Assembly (NCBI GenBank): GCA_944415425.1
Contig: CALYBP010000008.1
Coordinates: forward strand, 1-44,156
Source of the DNA: an uncultured Ruminococcus sp.
Lineage (GTDB): Bacteria > Bacillota > Clostridia > Oscillospirales > Acutalibacteraceae
Direction of reading: 5' to 3'
DNA length: 44,156 nucleotides
Shown here: positions 1 through 8,564 of the stretch, piece after piece
Position numbering within the stretch: the first letter of the stretch is position 1
Layout of the letters: every line of letters begins with the position of its first letter
Translations under genes and position numbers: made by a program
Notes under the pieces: model-generated
The model's database searches: none
The model's input: only the letters and a program-made list of their open reading frames with translations
What the model was told of the DNA's origin: nothing

Positions 1-20
1 AAAGAATGCGGCATTAAATT

Positions 21-1286
21 TTATTTTGTTTTTCCTATATCTTTTCTGTAATGTGCTCCGTCAAATTTTATTTTATCTACTGCGGCATAAGCCTTTTTAA
101 GAGCATCATCAAGATTGTCGGCTCTTGCTGTAACACCGAGTACGCGGCCGCCGTTTGTATAATACTTTCCGTTTTCAAATTTCGTTCCGGCATGATATAC
201 AACAGCACCGTCTACCTGTCCTTTTTGATCAAGTCCGAATATCTCTATCCCCTTTTTATAAGAAAGAGGATAACCTCCGCTTGCCATAACGACGCACGCA
301 GCAGCACCGTCATACCACTCAATATCAATATCAGATAATTTTTCATCAATGACAGCTTCGCAAATATCCACAAGATCGGTTTTAAGCCTTGGCAAAACAA
401 CCTGAGCTTCGGGATCACCAAAACGAGCGTTATACTCGATAACCTTAGGACCGTTCGGCGTTAGCATAAGTCCAAAGTACAGACATCCCTTGAACGGTCT
501 GCCCTCTTTGTTCATAGCGTCTATTGTGGGTTTGAAAATCGTATCCATACATTCCTGTGCAATTTCATCGGTATAATACGGATTAGGACTGATTGTACCC
601 ATTCCACCGGTATTAAGCCCCTCGTCATTGTCGTACGCACGCTTATGGTCTTTTGAACTAACCATAGGTTTCACACACTTACCGTCGGTAAAAGCAAGCA
701 CGGAAACCTCCGGACCTGTTAAAAATTCTTCAATTACTATATTATTGCCTGAGTCACCGAATTTCTTGTCTTGCATAATTGACTTTATCGCCGCAACAGC
801 TTCATCAACTGTCTGAGCAATAATAACGCCCTTGCCAAGAGCAAGTCCGTCAGCCTTAACTACAATGGGAGCGGTATTTTCGGATTTCACATATTGAATG
901 GCTTTTTCGACATTGTCGAAAACTTCGTATTTGGCAGTAGGAATGTTGTACTTTTTCATAAGATTTTTTGAAAAAACCTTAGAAGCTTCAATAACAGCGG
1001 CTTTTGCGTTGGGACCGAAAGCTCTTATTCCTGCAGCTTCAAATACATCTACCATTCCGTCTGCGAGAGGATCGTCAGGAGCGACAAACGCAAGGTCAAT
1101 GGAATTTTTCTTTGCGAACTCAACCATACCATGCTTGTCCATTACATTAATATCAACCAATTCTGCATCGGCTGCAATTCCTCCGTTACCCGGTGCACAA
1201 TAGAGTTTAGTGCATTTTGGACTTTCGAGAAGCTTCTTTACAAGGGCATGCTCTCTTCCGCCCGAACCAATCATCAATATATTCAT
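21..1286 (-). CDS. purD: Phosphoribosylamine-glycine ligase (GAR synthetase)
   Basis: Cytosolic ATP-grasp enzyme that joins glycine to phosphoribosylamine, the second step of de novo purine synthesis. The 421-residue length is normal. Seen: the N-terminal GSGGREHAL motif (residues 7-15), the ATP-grasp segment KADGLALGKGV (144-154) and the C-terminal NARFGDPEAQ motif that holds metal-binding residues. The PurD signature usually written PEAPL reads PDDPL here (70-73 region), a conservative change. The ATG start follows a GGGGTG ribosome binding site. It is the last gene of the purine operon visible here, 14 bp after the formyltransferase. The operon terminator is not visible because the window ends 20 bp past the stop. 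Confidence 0.97.
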   Translation of the reverse strand: MNILMIGSGGREHALVKKLLESPKCTKLYCAPGNGGIAADAELVDINVMDKHGMVEFAKKNSIDLAFVAPDDPLADGMVDVFEAAGIRAFGPNAKAAVIEASKVFSKNLMKKYNIPTAKYEVFDNVEKAIQYVKSENTAPIVVKADGLALGKGVIIAQTVDEAVAAIKSIMQDKKFGDSGNNIVIEEFLTGPEVSVLAFTDGKCVKPMVSSKDHKRAYDNDEGLNTGGMGTISPNPYYTDEIAQECMDTIFKPTIDAMNKEGRPFKGCLYFGLMLTPNGPKVIEYNARFGDPEAQVVLPRLKTDLVDICEAVIDEKLSDIDIEWYDGAAACVVMASGGYPLSYKKGIEIFGLDQKGQVDGAVVYHAGTKFENGKYYTNGGRVLGVTARADNLDDALKKAYAAVDKIKFDGAHYRKDIGKTK

Positions 1287-1300
1287 ATTAACACCCCGTA

Positions 1301-2479
1301 TCAGTGATGGAAAAGTCTTATTCCCGTAAACGACATTGTCATATTATATTTGTTGCAGGTTTCAATTACATTATCATCACGAATAGAGCCGCCGGGCTGT
1401 GCTACATACTGAACACCGGAGCGCTTTGCTCTTTCGATATTATCGCCGAAGGGGAAAAATGCGTCCGAGCCAAGCGAAACACCGCTGAAAGTACTCAGCC
1501 ACTCCTTTTTCTCTTCCTTTGTCAAAGGCTCAGGCTTTGTTGTAAAGAACTGCTGCCACACTCCGTCAGCAAGCACATCCTCATAATCATCAGAAATGTA
1601 CACATCAATAGTGTTATCACGGTCTGGGCGTCTGATGTTTTCTACGAAAGGAAGATTCATAACCTTCGGATGTTGCCTTAAATACCAAATGTCTGCTTTG
1701 TTTCCTGCAAGACGGGTACAATGAATTCTTGACTGCTGTCCTGCACCTACACCTATTGCCTGTCCGCCTTTTGCATAACAAACAGAATTTGACTGAGTAT
1801 ATTTAAGAGTGATAAGAGCGATAAGAAGATCACGCTTAGCTTCATCAGGCAGATTCTTATTCTCTGTTACGATGTTCTTCATGAGCATTGCTTCATCAAT
1901 TTTAAGTTCGTTTCTGCCCTGTTCAAAAGTAATTCCGAATACGTCCTTATGCTCAATAGGCGTCGGAACATAATCAGGGTCAATTTTTATGACATTATAT
2001 GTTCCTTTTCTTTTTGTTTTAAGCACTTCAAGAGCCTCAGGCGTATAATCCGGAGCTATAATTCCGTCAGATACCTCTCTTTTGAGGAGCAAAGCGGTTT
2101 GAACGTCGCAGGTATCAGAAAGTGCAACCCAGTCGCCGTATGATGACATTCTGTCAGCGCCCCTTGCCATTGCATATGCGGAAGCAACAGGAGAAAGCTC
2201 TAAATCATCGACAAAATAAATCTTTTTTAAAGTGTCTGAAAGCTCCGTTGCGACAGCGGCGCCGGCAGGACTTACATGCTTAAATGATGCAGCAGCAGGC
2301 AAACCGGTAGCTTCTTTCAGCTCCTTTACAAGCTGCCACGAGTTGAAAGCGTCAAGAAAATTAATGTATCCCGGTTTTCCGTTCAAAACCTCGACAGGCA
2401 GCTCTTTTCCGCCTTGCATAAATATCCTTGACGGCTTTTGATTTGGGTTACAGCCGTACTTTAAAGCAAGTTCGTTCAT
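1301..2479 (-). CDS. AICAR formyltransferase, stand-alone (PurH C-terminal domain type)
   Basis: Transfers a formyl group from 10-formyl-THF to AICAR, giving FAICAR, the penultimate step to IMP. At 392 residues it lacks the roughly 200-residue IMP cyclohydrolase (MGS-like) domain that opens a usual bifunctional PurH of about 510 residues. The protein starts directly in formyltransferase sequence. The catalytic Lys-His pair is visible in SFKHVSPAG (K67-H68), and the C-terminal half carries the SDAFFPFGD and QPGGSIRD motifs typical of this domain. The ATG follows an AAGGAAG site. The missing activity is supplied by the cyclohydrolase gene just upstream in the operon. Single-domain formyltransferases of this size are known in Clostridia, so truncation by mutation is unlikely. 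Confidence 0.93.
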   Translation of the reverse strand: MNELALKYGCNPNQKPSRIFMQGGKELPVEVLNGKPGYINFLDAFNSWQLVKELKEATGLPAAASFKHVSPAGAAVATELSDTLKKIYFVDDLELSPVASAYAMARGADRMSSYGDWVALSDTCDVQTALLLKREVSDGIIAPDYTPEALEVLKTKRKGTYNVIKIDPDYVPTPIEHKDVFGITFEQGRNELKIDEAMLMKNIVTENKNLPDEAKRDLLIALITLKYTQSNSVCYAKGGQAIGVGAGQQSRIHCTRLAGNKADIWYLRQHPKVMNLPFVENIRRPDRDNTIDVYISDDYEDVLADGVWQQFFTTKPEPLTKEEKKEWLSTFSGVSLGSDAFFPFGDNIERAKRSGVQYVAQPGGSIRDDNVIETCNKYNMTMSFTGIRLFHH

Positions 2480-2503
2480 TGTAATCTTCCTTTCGTTAAC
2501 AAA

Positions 2504-3220
2504 TTACTTATTTTTATTAATTATTCTTGATTCACAGGTATTCGATTTTATATCAATATAACGAACAAAAAGAGATACCTTATTGTCATCATCGAGGGAA
2601 TCCCAAATTTTGTTTGCGAAAGTATCAATATCGTCATTTTCGATTTTTACCAATGTAGGCTCGCCCTCAAAGCTCGGAAGAGGATTTCCGTCACCCATAT
2701 AAGTGTGAATGAATCTGCCAACGCCCGAAAGTGGACAATCATATGAAAATGTATATCTCTCACAGCAGTCGGGGTTTCCGTCCGCGCTTTTTAGAATCGA
2801 CATTGCGTAATTCATTTTACCGTCTCCGCATTTTACTATGCCGGATATACGTGGTGTGTAATTAGGCTCGTCAGGCTCAAATTCACGGGTGCGAAGCGAC
2901 TGCTCAAAAGTCATTTGCTGATTCATAAGCTCGTAGACAGTATCAGTCTGATCACCGTTTGTAACGATTGTTTTATTACCCAGTACGCGAACGGGAGAAT
3001 ATATAATCAGAGACGGATCAACAAGCTTAGAAGGATCAAACGCCTGTGTTTTAATGCCGTCCTCTGTTTTGACAAAAATTCTGTTTCTGCTGTTTTCACT
3101 TCTGCCCATAATAAAATAAGCGATTACAGCTCTTTCTCCGTCTGCGCTTTTTCCAATTACTATGCCTCTTCCGGGATATGATGTAGAAGCAATATCATCA
3201 TAAAGAGATACAGGTTTCAT
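2504..3220 (-). CDS. IMP cyclohydrolase, archaeal PurO-like family
   Basis: Predicted to close the ring of FAICAR to give IMP, the last step of de novo purine synthesis. The 238-residue sequence resembles the IMP cyclohydrolase family first described in archaea (PurO; Pfam IMP_cyclohyd). It has the N-terminal pattern YPGRGIVIG (residues 15-23), the YFIMGRSENSRNR stretch (35-47), and a conserved TPRISG segment. It shows no resemblance to the MGS-like PurH cyclohydrolase domain. It sits 24 bp upstream of a formyltransferase that lacks that domain, which supports the assignment. The start has a strong GGAGG site. The family call comes from recognised motifs and context, not from a search. Confidence 0.85.
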   Translation of the reverse strand: MKPVSLYDDIASTSYPGRGIVIGKSADGERAVIAYFIMGRSENSRNRIFVKTEDGIKTQAFDPSKLVDPSLIIYSPVRVLGNKTIVTNGDQTDTVYELMNQQMTFEQSLRTREFEPDEPNYTPRISGIVKCGDGKMNYAMSILKSADGNPDCCERYTFSYDCPLSGVGRFIHTYMGDGNPLPSFEGEPTLVKIENDDIDTFANKIWDSLDDDNKVSLFVRYIDIKSNTCESRIINKNK

Positions 3221-3231
3221 ATAAGCCTCCG

Positions 3232-3858
3232 TTATTCTAAAATTTCAGTTTTATTGTTGTTTACAATTATTTTGTCCTCGCAAAAAAGAGATACCGCTTT
3301 AGGGAGAATTTTCCATTCCGCCTGCTCCATCACCCTTTTTTGAAGAATCTCGGGGGTATCGCCGTTTTTGACTTCGACAGACTGTTGAATAATTATCGGA
3401 CCGCCGTCGCAAATCTCATTAACAAAATGTGCCGTAGCACCCGTCACTTTGACTCCCTTTTCAAGTGCGGCTTCGTGAACTCTTAATCCGTAAAATCCCT
3501 CGCCGCAAAATGATGGTATAAGCGATGGGTGAATATTTATTATTTTATTCTCGAAAGTTGAAATAACCTTCTTTCCGAGAATGGTCATAAACCCTGCAAG
3601 CACGACTACATCAGCAGATTTGCTTTTTAACAGCTTTACCAAGGCGTCATCGTAATCATCAAATTTCTCAAAGTCCTTACGTCTTATAACTTCGGTTTCA
3701 ATATTGTGATTTTTTGCACGCGTAAGTGCGTAAGCATTGGGATTAGATGAAATTACACAGGAAATTTTTCCGTTTTTAATATCTCCCCTGTTTTGAGCGT
3801 CAATCAGCGCCTGTAAATTAGTGCCTCCGCCCGATACCAACACTACAATATTTTTCAT
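3232..3858 (-). CDS. purN: Phosphoribosylglycinamide formyltransferase (GAR transformylase)
   Basis: Uses 10-formyl-THF to formylate glycinamide ribonucleotide, the third step of purine synthesis. At 208 residues it has the usual length. The catalytic triad is visible as N108 and H110 in INIHPSLIPSF and D151 in CDGGPI. The N-terminal VSGGGTNLQALID motif binds the substrate phosphate. Its ATG overlaps the purM stop by one base (TAATG), so translation is probably coupled to purM. Confidence 0.96.
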   Translation of the reverse strand: MKNIVVLVSGGGTNLQALIDAQNRGDIKNGKISCVISSNPNAYALTRAKNHNIETEVIRRKDFEKFDDYDDALVKLLKSKSADVVVLAGFMTILGKKVISTFENKIINIHPSLIPSFCGEGFYGLRVHEAALEKGVKVTGATAHFVNEICDGGPIIIQQSVEVKNGDTPEILQKRVMEQAEWKILPKAVSLFCEDKIIVNNNKTEILE

Positions 3859-4892
3859 TATTCAAACACAACTCCGTCATTTCCTTCAATAACCTCACCG
3901 AGAATTACTGCGTCTTCGCCGTTAGCGTTTAATACCTCTAAAGCCTTTTCAGCGTCATCCTTTGAAACGGCTGTCACCATACCGATGCCCATATTAAATG
4001 TGTTATACATATCATGCTCGGAAATATTGCCTACCTTTTGCATAAGTTTAAATATAGGAAGTACGGGAATATTATCCTTTTTGATCTTTGCGGTGAGTCC
4101 GTCTTTAAGCATTCTGGGAATATTCTCGTAAAATCCGCCGCCGGTGATGTGGGAAATCGCCTTTACATCAACACTATCGATCAGAGCAAGCATTGGTTTT
4201 ACATATATTTTTGTTGGAGTAAGCAAAGATTCACCAAGAGGTTTATCAAGTTCGGGATATTCGGCGTTGATCGAATTTTCATCTATTCCGAAAATTTTTC
4301 TGACAAGTGAAAAGCCGTTTGAATGTACTCCTGACGAACGAAGTCCTATCAATACATCTCCTGCATTAAGACGTGACCCATCAATAAGCTTTGACTTATC
4401 GGCAATACCGACGCTGAAACCTGCTACATCATAATCATCAACCGGCATAAGACCGGGATGCTCCGCTGTTTCTCCGCCTATAAGAGCACATCCGGACTGA
4501 ACGCATCCTTCAGCAATGCCCGAAACAATTTCAGCAACCTTTTCAGGTATGTTTTTACCTATTGCAATATAATCAAGGAAAAACAGAGGCTTTGCACCGC
4601 AGCATATAATGTCATTTACACACATAGCAACGGCATCAATTCCTATTGTATCATGCTTATCAAGAAGAAAAGCAAGCTTTATTTTTGTTCCGACGCCATC
4701 GGTTCCGCTAACCAAAACAGGCTCTTTCATCCCCTCAAAGTTAGGAGCAAAAAGCCCGCCGAATCCGCCGATTCCCGAAACCACACCGTCAATTTTTGTG
4801 CGTGCAACATGTTTTTTCATAAGCTCAACCGACTTGTAGCCTGCCGTAACATCAACACCTGCCGCCTTATAACTCTCTGAAAAGCTGTTCAT
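3858..4892 (-). CDS. purM: Phosphoribosylformylglycinamidine cyclo-ligase (AIR synthetase)
   Basis: ATP-dependent cyclisation of FGAM to AIR, the fifth step of purine synthesis. The 344-residue protein is full length. Seen: the [12 protein letters not shown] motif near residue 63, [19 protein letters not shown] and [14 protein letters not shown], in family order. The start has a GGAGG site 8 bases upstream. It lies between purF and purN, 12 bp after purF. The genes for steps 4 and 6-8 other than purE (purL/Q/S, purK, purC, purB) are not in this cluster and must lie elsewhere. Confidence 0.97.
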   Translation of the reverse strand: MNSFSESYKAAGVDVTAGYKSVELMKKHVARTKIDGVVSGIGGFGGLFAPNFEGMKEPVLVSGTDGVGTKIKLAFLLDKHDTIGIDAVAMCVNDIICCGAKPLFFLDYIAIGKNIPEKVAEIVSGIAEGCVQSGCALIGGETAEHPGLMPVDDYDVAGFSVGIADKSKLIDGSRLNAGDVLIGLRSSGVHSNGFSLVRKIFGIDENSINAEYPELDKPLGESLLTPTKIYVKPMLALIDSVDVKAISHITGGGFYENIPRMLKDGLTAKIKKDNIPVLPIFKLMQKVGNISEHDMYNTFNMGIGMVTAVSKDDAEKALEVLNANGEDAVILGEVIEGNDGVVFE

Positions 4893-4904
4893 TGTGATCC
4901 TCCG

Positions 4905-6359
4905 TTATATTTGATTTATTTTTTTAGCATATTTATCAACAAATACAGACCTCGGAATTTCTGCATTATAGATTCCGCTAAAGCAGCCGTCGCAAAGCTT
5001 TATATTTGCTTTGGAAGCAATTTTCTTTACGCTGTCAAGGCTTAAATACCCAAGGGTATCGGCACCGATATATTCTCTGATTTCATCAGTACTCATTCTG
5101 TTTGCAATAAGGCTGTCCTTATCATCTATGTCAACTCCGAAATAGCACGGACAGATAAACGGCGGTGAACTTATCAGCATATGTACTTCTTTTGCACCTG
5201 CGTCACGCATAAGTTTTACAATATGCTTTGATGTTTCACCTCTTACTATCGAATCGTCAACTATTATTATTCGTTTTCCGCTTACATTAGCTTTAAGCGC
5301 GGTAAGTCTTGTCTGTAACAGTCGCTCTTTCTTATCTTTACCTGTGCCTACCGTTCTGCCTATGTATTTATTTTTTACAAATCCCATACCGAACGGTATG
5401 CCGGACGCCATAGAATATCCCTCTGCAGCAACGACGCCCGAATCCGGCACTCCGCATATCATATCTGCCTCAATTGGATATTCATCATACAAAAGTTTTC
5501 CTGCTTCAAACCTTGCGTTATGCACGCTCAAGCCGTCAATAACGCTGTCGGGACGGGCGATATAAACATACTCGAAAACACAAAGCGAAGTTTTATCCGC
5601 AGCGATTCTTGTTTTGTATGTGTGAAAACCTTCTTCATCTACGACAACCATCTCACCCGGTTCGATGTCACGGATAAATTCAGCTCCGATACTGTCAAAC
5701 ACACAGCTTTCGGACGCAACCACATAGCTGTTTTCAATTTTTCCGATACAAAGCGGACGAAATCCGTACACATCCCTAAAAGCAATAAGTCTTGTTGGCG
5801 CACATATAACAGTAGAATAAGCTCCTTTCAGCTTATCCATAGAACGAATAACAGCTTCCTCGAGATTTTCTGTGTAACACCTTTGAGATCCGATAACATA
5901 AGCCATTATTTCAGCATCGGAATTAGACTGAAATATAGCACCGTCTCTTTCGAGCTCGGTTCTGATCTCTGAAAAATTAGTGATAGCTCCGTTAAAAGCT
6001 ATTGCTATTGAGCCTTCCTTATACCTTAGTACAAGAGGCTGGTTTGAGGCTCGGTCAAGGCTTTCGTTAGATGTATGTCGAACATGACCTACTGCGATTT
6101 TACCGTTTTTAAGCTTTGTGAGAGTTTTTTCGGTAAACACCTCGGATACCATACCAAGCTCTTTTACTGTTATAAACTCACCGTCACAGTTTACCGTTAT
6201 TCCTGCGCTCTGCTGACCCCTGTGCTGCAAACCGTAAAGTGCATCGTGGGTTATAGCGACGCTGTCGAGATCCTCATCATTTCTGTAAATACCGAAAACT
6301 CCGCACTCGTCATTAAATTTGTCAAGCTGCGTGTTTATGTCAACATAATTTTTAATCAA
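4905..6359 (-). CDS. purF: Amidophosphoribosyltransferase (glutamine PRPP amidotransferase)
   Basis: Committed step of purine synthesis: PRPP plus glutamine gives phosphoribosylamine. It has an Ntn-type glutaminase domain followed by a phosphoribosyltransferase domain. The catalytic Cys is C19 in DECGVFGIY, so an 18-residue propeptide should be removed. The PRPP loop reads IIIVDDSIVRGETS. Cysteines in SLCVFEY, ICPCYFGVD and LCDGCFSG match the structural iron-sulfur cluster ligands of the Bacillus-type enzyme. The start codon is TTG, overlapping the purE stop as TTGA, with a GGTGG site 7-8 bases upstream. Length is 484 residues, normal for this class. Confidence 0.96.
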   Translation of the reverse strand: MIKNYVDINTQLDKFNDECGVFGIYRNDEDLDSVAITHDALYGLQHRGQQSAGITVNCDGEFITVKELGMVSEVFTEKTLTKLKNGKIAVGHVRHTSNESLDRASNQPLVLRYKEGSIAIAFNGAITNFSEIRTELERDGAIFQSNSDAEIMAYVIGSQRCYTENLEEAVIRSMDKLKGAYSTVICAPTRLIAFRDVYGFRPLCIGKIENSYVVASESCVFDSIGAEFIRDIEPGEMVVVDEEGFHTYKTRIAADKTSLCVFEYVYIARPDSVIDGLSVHNARFEAGKLLYDEYPIEADMICGVPDSGVVAAEGYSMASGIPFGMGFVKNKYIGRTVGTGKDKKERLLQTRLTALKANVSGKRIIIVDDSIVRGETSKHIVKLMRDAGAKEVHMLISSPPFICPCYFGVDIDDKDSLIANRMSTDEIREYIGADTLGYLSLDSVKKIASKANIKLCDGCFSGIYNAEIPRSVFVDKYAKKINQI

Positions 6360-6853
6360 AGTTCTGCCACCTTAAGCTGCATTGCCTTGTCCTTTTCAGC
6401 AACGCCTTTTTCCATATCTGATTTCATATTTTCAAGCTTTTCTGCAAGTTTATCATCACAAAGAGCAAGCATCTGAACAGCAAGAATTGCAGCATTTGCA
6501 GCTCCGTCAACAGCAACAGTAGCAACCGGGATACCGGTAGGCATCATAACAGTTGCAAGAAGAGCGTCCATACCGTCAAGCTGAGCTGATTTACAAGGGA
6601 TGCCGATAACAGGCAGTGTGGTCTTAGCTGCAAGAACTCCCGCAAGGTGAGCTGCCATTCCTGCGGCAGCAATAATTACACCGAATCCGTTTTTCTTTGC
6701 GTTCGCAGAAAACTCAATAGCTGCGTCCGGAGTTCTGTGTGCGCTCATTACATGGACTTCGTACTCAACGCCAAACTCCTTTAACTTTTTAACAGCCTTT
6801 GAAACAACGGGGAAATCGCTGTCAGAACCCATAATAATTGCAACTTTTTTCAT
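6356..6853 (-). CDS. purE: N5-carboxyaminoimidazole ribonucleotide mutase (class I PurE)
   Basis: Converts N5-CAIR to CAIR in purine synthesis. At 165 residues it has the normal length. The phosphate-binding GSDSD (9-13) and the catalytic SAHRTP motif (H39, R40) mark class I PurE, which needs a PurK partner; no purK is in the window. It is the first gene of the operon. A consensus sigma-A-type promoter lies about 70 bp upstream, and an AGGAG site precedes the ATG. The leader between promoter and start shows no purine riboswitch core that I can recognise. Confidence 0.96.
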   Translation of the reverse strand: MKKVAIIMGSDSDFPVVSKAVKKLKEFGVEYEVHVMSAHRTPDAAIEFSANAKKNGFGVIIAAAGMAAHLAGVLAAKTTLPVIGIPCKSAQLDGMDALLATVMMPTGIPVATVAVDGAANAAILAVQMLALCDDKLAEKLENMKSDMEKGVAEKDKAMQLKVAEL

Positions 6854-6924
6854 AATATACTCCTTTAAAAATTCAAAATATACAAACTTTCACTTTAAAA
6901 AGCTTATATCATATAACCTTATAT

Positions 6925-6953
6925 ATTATATTAAAAATCCGTTATGATTTCAA
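6925..6953 (-). promoter_or_regulatory. Promoter of the purine operon
   Basis: On the minus strand the -35 TTGAAA and the -10 TATAAT are separated by exactly 17 bases. It sits about 70 bp upstream of purE, so the leader is short. I did not find a clear PurR box or a purine riboswitch. Confidence 0.8.
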
Positions 6954-6954
6954 T

Positions 6955-6984
6955 ACAATAAAGCAATTATTTTAATAATTGCCT
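6955..6984 (-). terminator. Weak terminator hairpin after the CmpB-like gene
   Basis: Inverted repeat GCAATTATT/AATAATTGC at 6963-6982, followed on the minus strand by TTTATTG. The stem is A-T rich, so termination may be partial. It separates the upstream membrane-protein gene from the purE promoter. Confidence 0.5.
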
Positions 6985-7048
6985 ATAATTTGACGGTTTA
7001 ATTGATTTTTTTGCCTATATAATCGATATTTAAAGCATAATTATGCGA

Positions 7049-8515
7049 TTATTTGTCGGCTTTCGGAGAAATCACACCGCTTGATGTTACCCCAGTATCC
7101 TCAACCGGCTGCATATGGGGAAACAAAAGATTCATCCTGTCATCGTCAAATTTACGGTCTACATATTCTTCAAAACCGTTTGATGCGGGAATACCGTTAT
7201 CTCTCTGAGTCCACCTGTATGTCGCAAAAACGGACATTGCAGCGTTGAATATCATAAATATCACAAGGAATGTCGTTATGACTGAACCCAATCGTTTTGG
7301 TATTTTTTCAATCTGCTTTGAAGCAAAAGGATATAGGTATCTTACCCATACAAGCCCTAAAAATCCCCAGATAAGGGCAAACATCAGGTTTGTTCTTCCG
7401 TCAAGATTAAAAGGCGTGTTGCTGTAATCCCACGAAACAGTTCCGAAAATCATTTCCTGAAACCATGAGCATATGTATTCAAATCCTGCCCCTATTACCG
7501 CGCTTATTACAAAAACAAGCGTATCGCTGAGTTTGTACAGCTTGTACAATACCGCTGTCAAAAAACACGCTCCTCCACCGTATACCGGAATGAAAGGACC
7601 GTATACCATCCCTACTCTTATTTCAAAGTGCCCCTCAGCTAAAAGCGCCCATACCGTTTCAAACAGTGTTCCGAGAATTGAGCCGAAAATAAAGAGATAA
7701 AAAAGCTTTGTAAAACAAAAACCATACGCAAACGGCTCTTCGCTTTCGTTATCGTAAATATGGGTGTACTCTTTCATATTTTCCTGTTTTATTTCATTGA
7801 TTTTAGCTGAAATTTGTTTTATATATGCGGTGTTTTTTAATTCGGGAAATGCTGAAAATAATCTTCTTCGCAGTATACTTTCCGTAAACAGTCTGTTATA
7901 GTTTTGTTCAAGCTCGTCAATTTTATCCTGCTTCACAGAATCTCTAAGCAGATTTGACAGATTATTCAGATTTTTAATTTTCTTTTGTAAACGAACAGTA
8001 GTTACAACCGACAATACAAAATCAATTAATATGATAAAGCAAAGCGACAAAACGATAATCATACTTATATAAAAAGGAATTAACTGAAGAAATGATTTTA
8101 GTATCGGCATAATTGCGCCGACAAATATCGTACCTGTAAGTCCTAAAATTACCGAAAACGGAAGAGTTATGTAGTCGCCAATACTTAATTTCATATCGCT
8201 GAAATTCCAAGGCTTAAAACCAAGCAGCTTTTCTGTTAAAAATCCTATTAAAACTACAATTCCGGATAATATTACTGCGCTTCCGATAAAAAGTATAAAA
8301 AAGTTATTGTGGAAATTTTTTAAAAGGACAAAACATATTACGGCGCTTAACCCATACGCAGGACAAAAAGGCAATGTGAGAAAGACTTTGTTTAAAAAGC
8401 GTTTTTCTTCAAAGAAGCTTTTGAGCACATTTATAACCCAGCCGAGAAATGAAAATATAACGAAGCACCAAAGCAAGTTGATTAGTAACATGACATACAT
8501 ACCCTTTCCGCTCAT
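7049..8515 (-). CDS. Membrane protein with two CmpB-type (ABC_trans_CmpB) domains
   Basis: A 488-residue polytopic membrane protein. Two related halves can be seen: residues about 10-180 with FSFLGWVINV and LPFCPAYGLSAV, and residues about 260-450 with FGSILGTLFETVWALL and VYGPFIPVYGGGA. Both match the pattern of the family annotated as putative ABC transporter type IV permease (Pfam ABC_trans_CmpB), whose function is not established. No ATPase gene is adjacent, so a transport role is not supported by context. A charged, probably cytoplasmic helix (about 175-250) joins the halves. The ATG at 8515 has no clear ribosome binding site. An in-frame ATG at 8491, with GGAAAGGG 10 bases upstream, is a better start by spacing. 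Confidence 0.75.
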   Translation of the reverse strand: MSGKGMYVMLLINLLWCFVIFSFLGWVINVLKSFFEEKRFLNKVFLTLPFCPAYGLSAVICFVLLKNFHNNFFILFIGSAVILSGIVVLIGFLTEKLLGFKPWNFSDMKLSIGDYITLPFSVILGLTGTIFVGAIMPILKSFLQLIPFYISMIIVLSLCFIILIDFVLSVVTTVRLQKKIKNLNNLSNLLRDSVKQDKIDELEQNYNRLFTESILRRRLFSAFPELKNTAYIKQISAKINEIKQENMKEYTHIYDNESEEPFAYGFCFTKLFYLFIFGSILGTLFETVWALLAEGHFEIRVGMVYGPFIPVYGGGACFLTAVLYKLYKLSDTLVFVISAVIGAGFEYICSWFQEMIFGTVSWDYSNTPFNLDGRTNLMFALIWGFLGLVWVRYLYPFASKQIEKIPKRLGSVITTFLVIFMIFNAAMSVFATYRWTQRDNGIPASNGFEEYVDRKFDDDRMNLLFPHMQPVEDTGVTSSGVISPKADK

Positions 8516-8527
8516 AAATTACAGTAA

Positions 8528-8556
8528 AAATTCAGCGCAGTCAAAAATGACTGCGC
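8528..8556 (-). terminator. Rho-independent terminator after the slipin gene
   Basis: Perfect 9-bp stem GCGCAGTCA/TGACTGCGC (8535-8556), followed on the minus strand by TGAATTTTTAC. It ends the nfeD-slipin transcript just upstream of the CmpB-like gene. Confidence 0.8.
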
Positions 8557-8564
8557 CTAAAATA

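Noticed and set aside
7035..7046. 12-bp palindrome GCATAATTATGC near the end of the CmpB-like gene
   Set aside because: AT-rich, lies next to a stop codon with no promoter or T-run that would give it a role, so chance is the simplest reading.
6854..7048. Possible purine riboswitch in the purE leader
   Set aside because: The transcript leader after the 6925-6953 promoter is only about 70 nt and lacks the conserved aptamer core and paired loops of the purine class.
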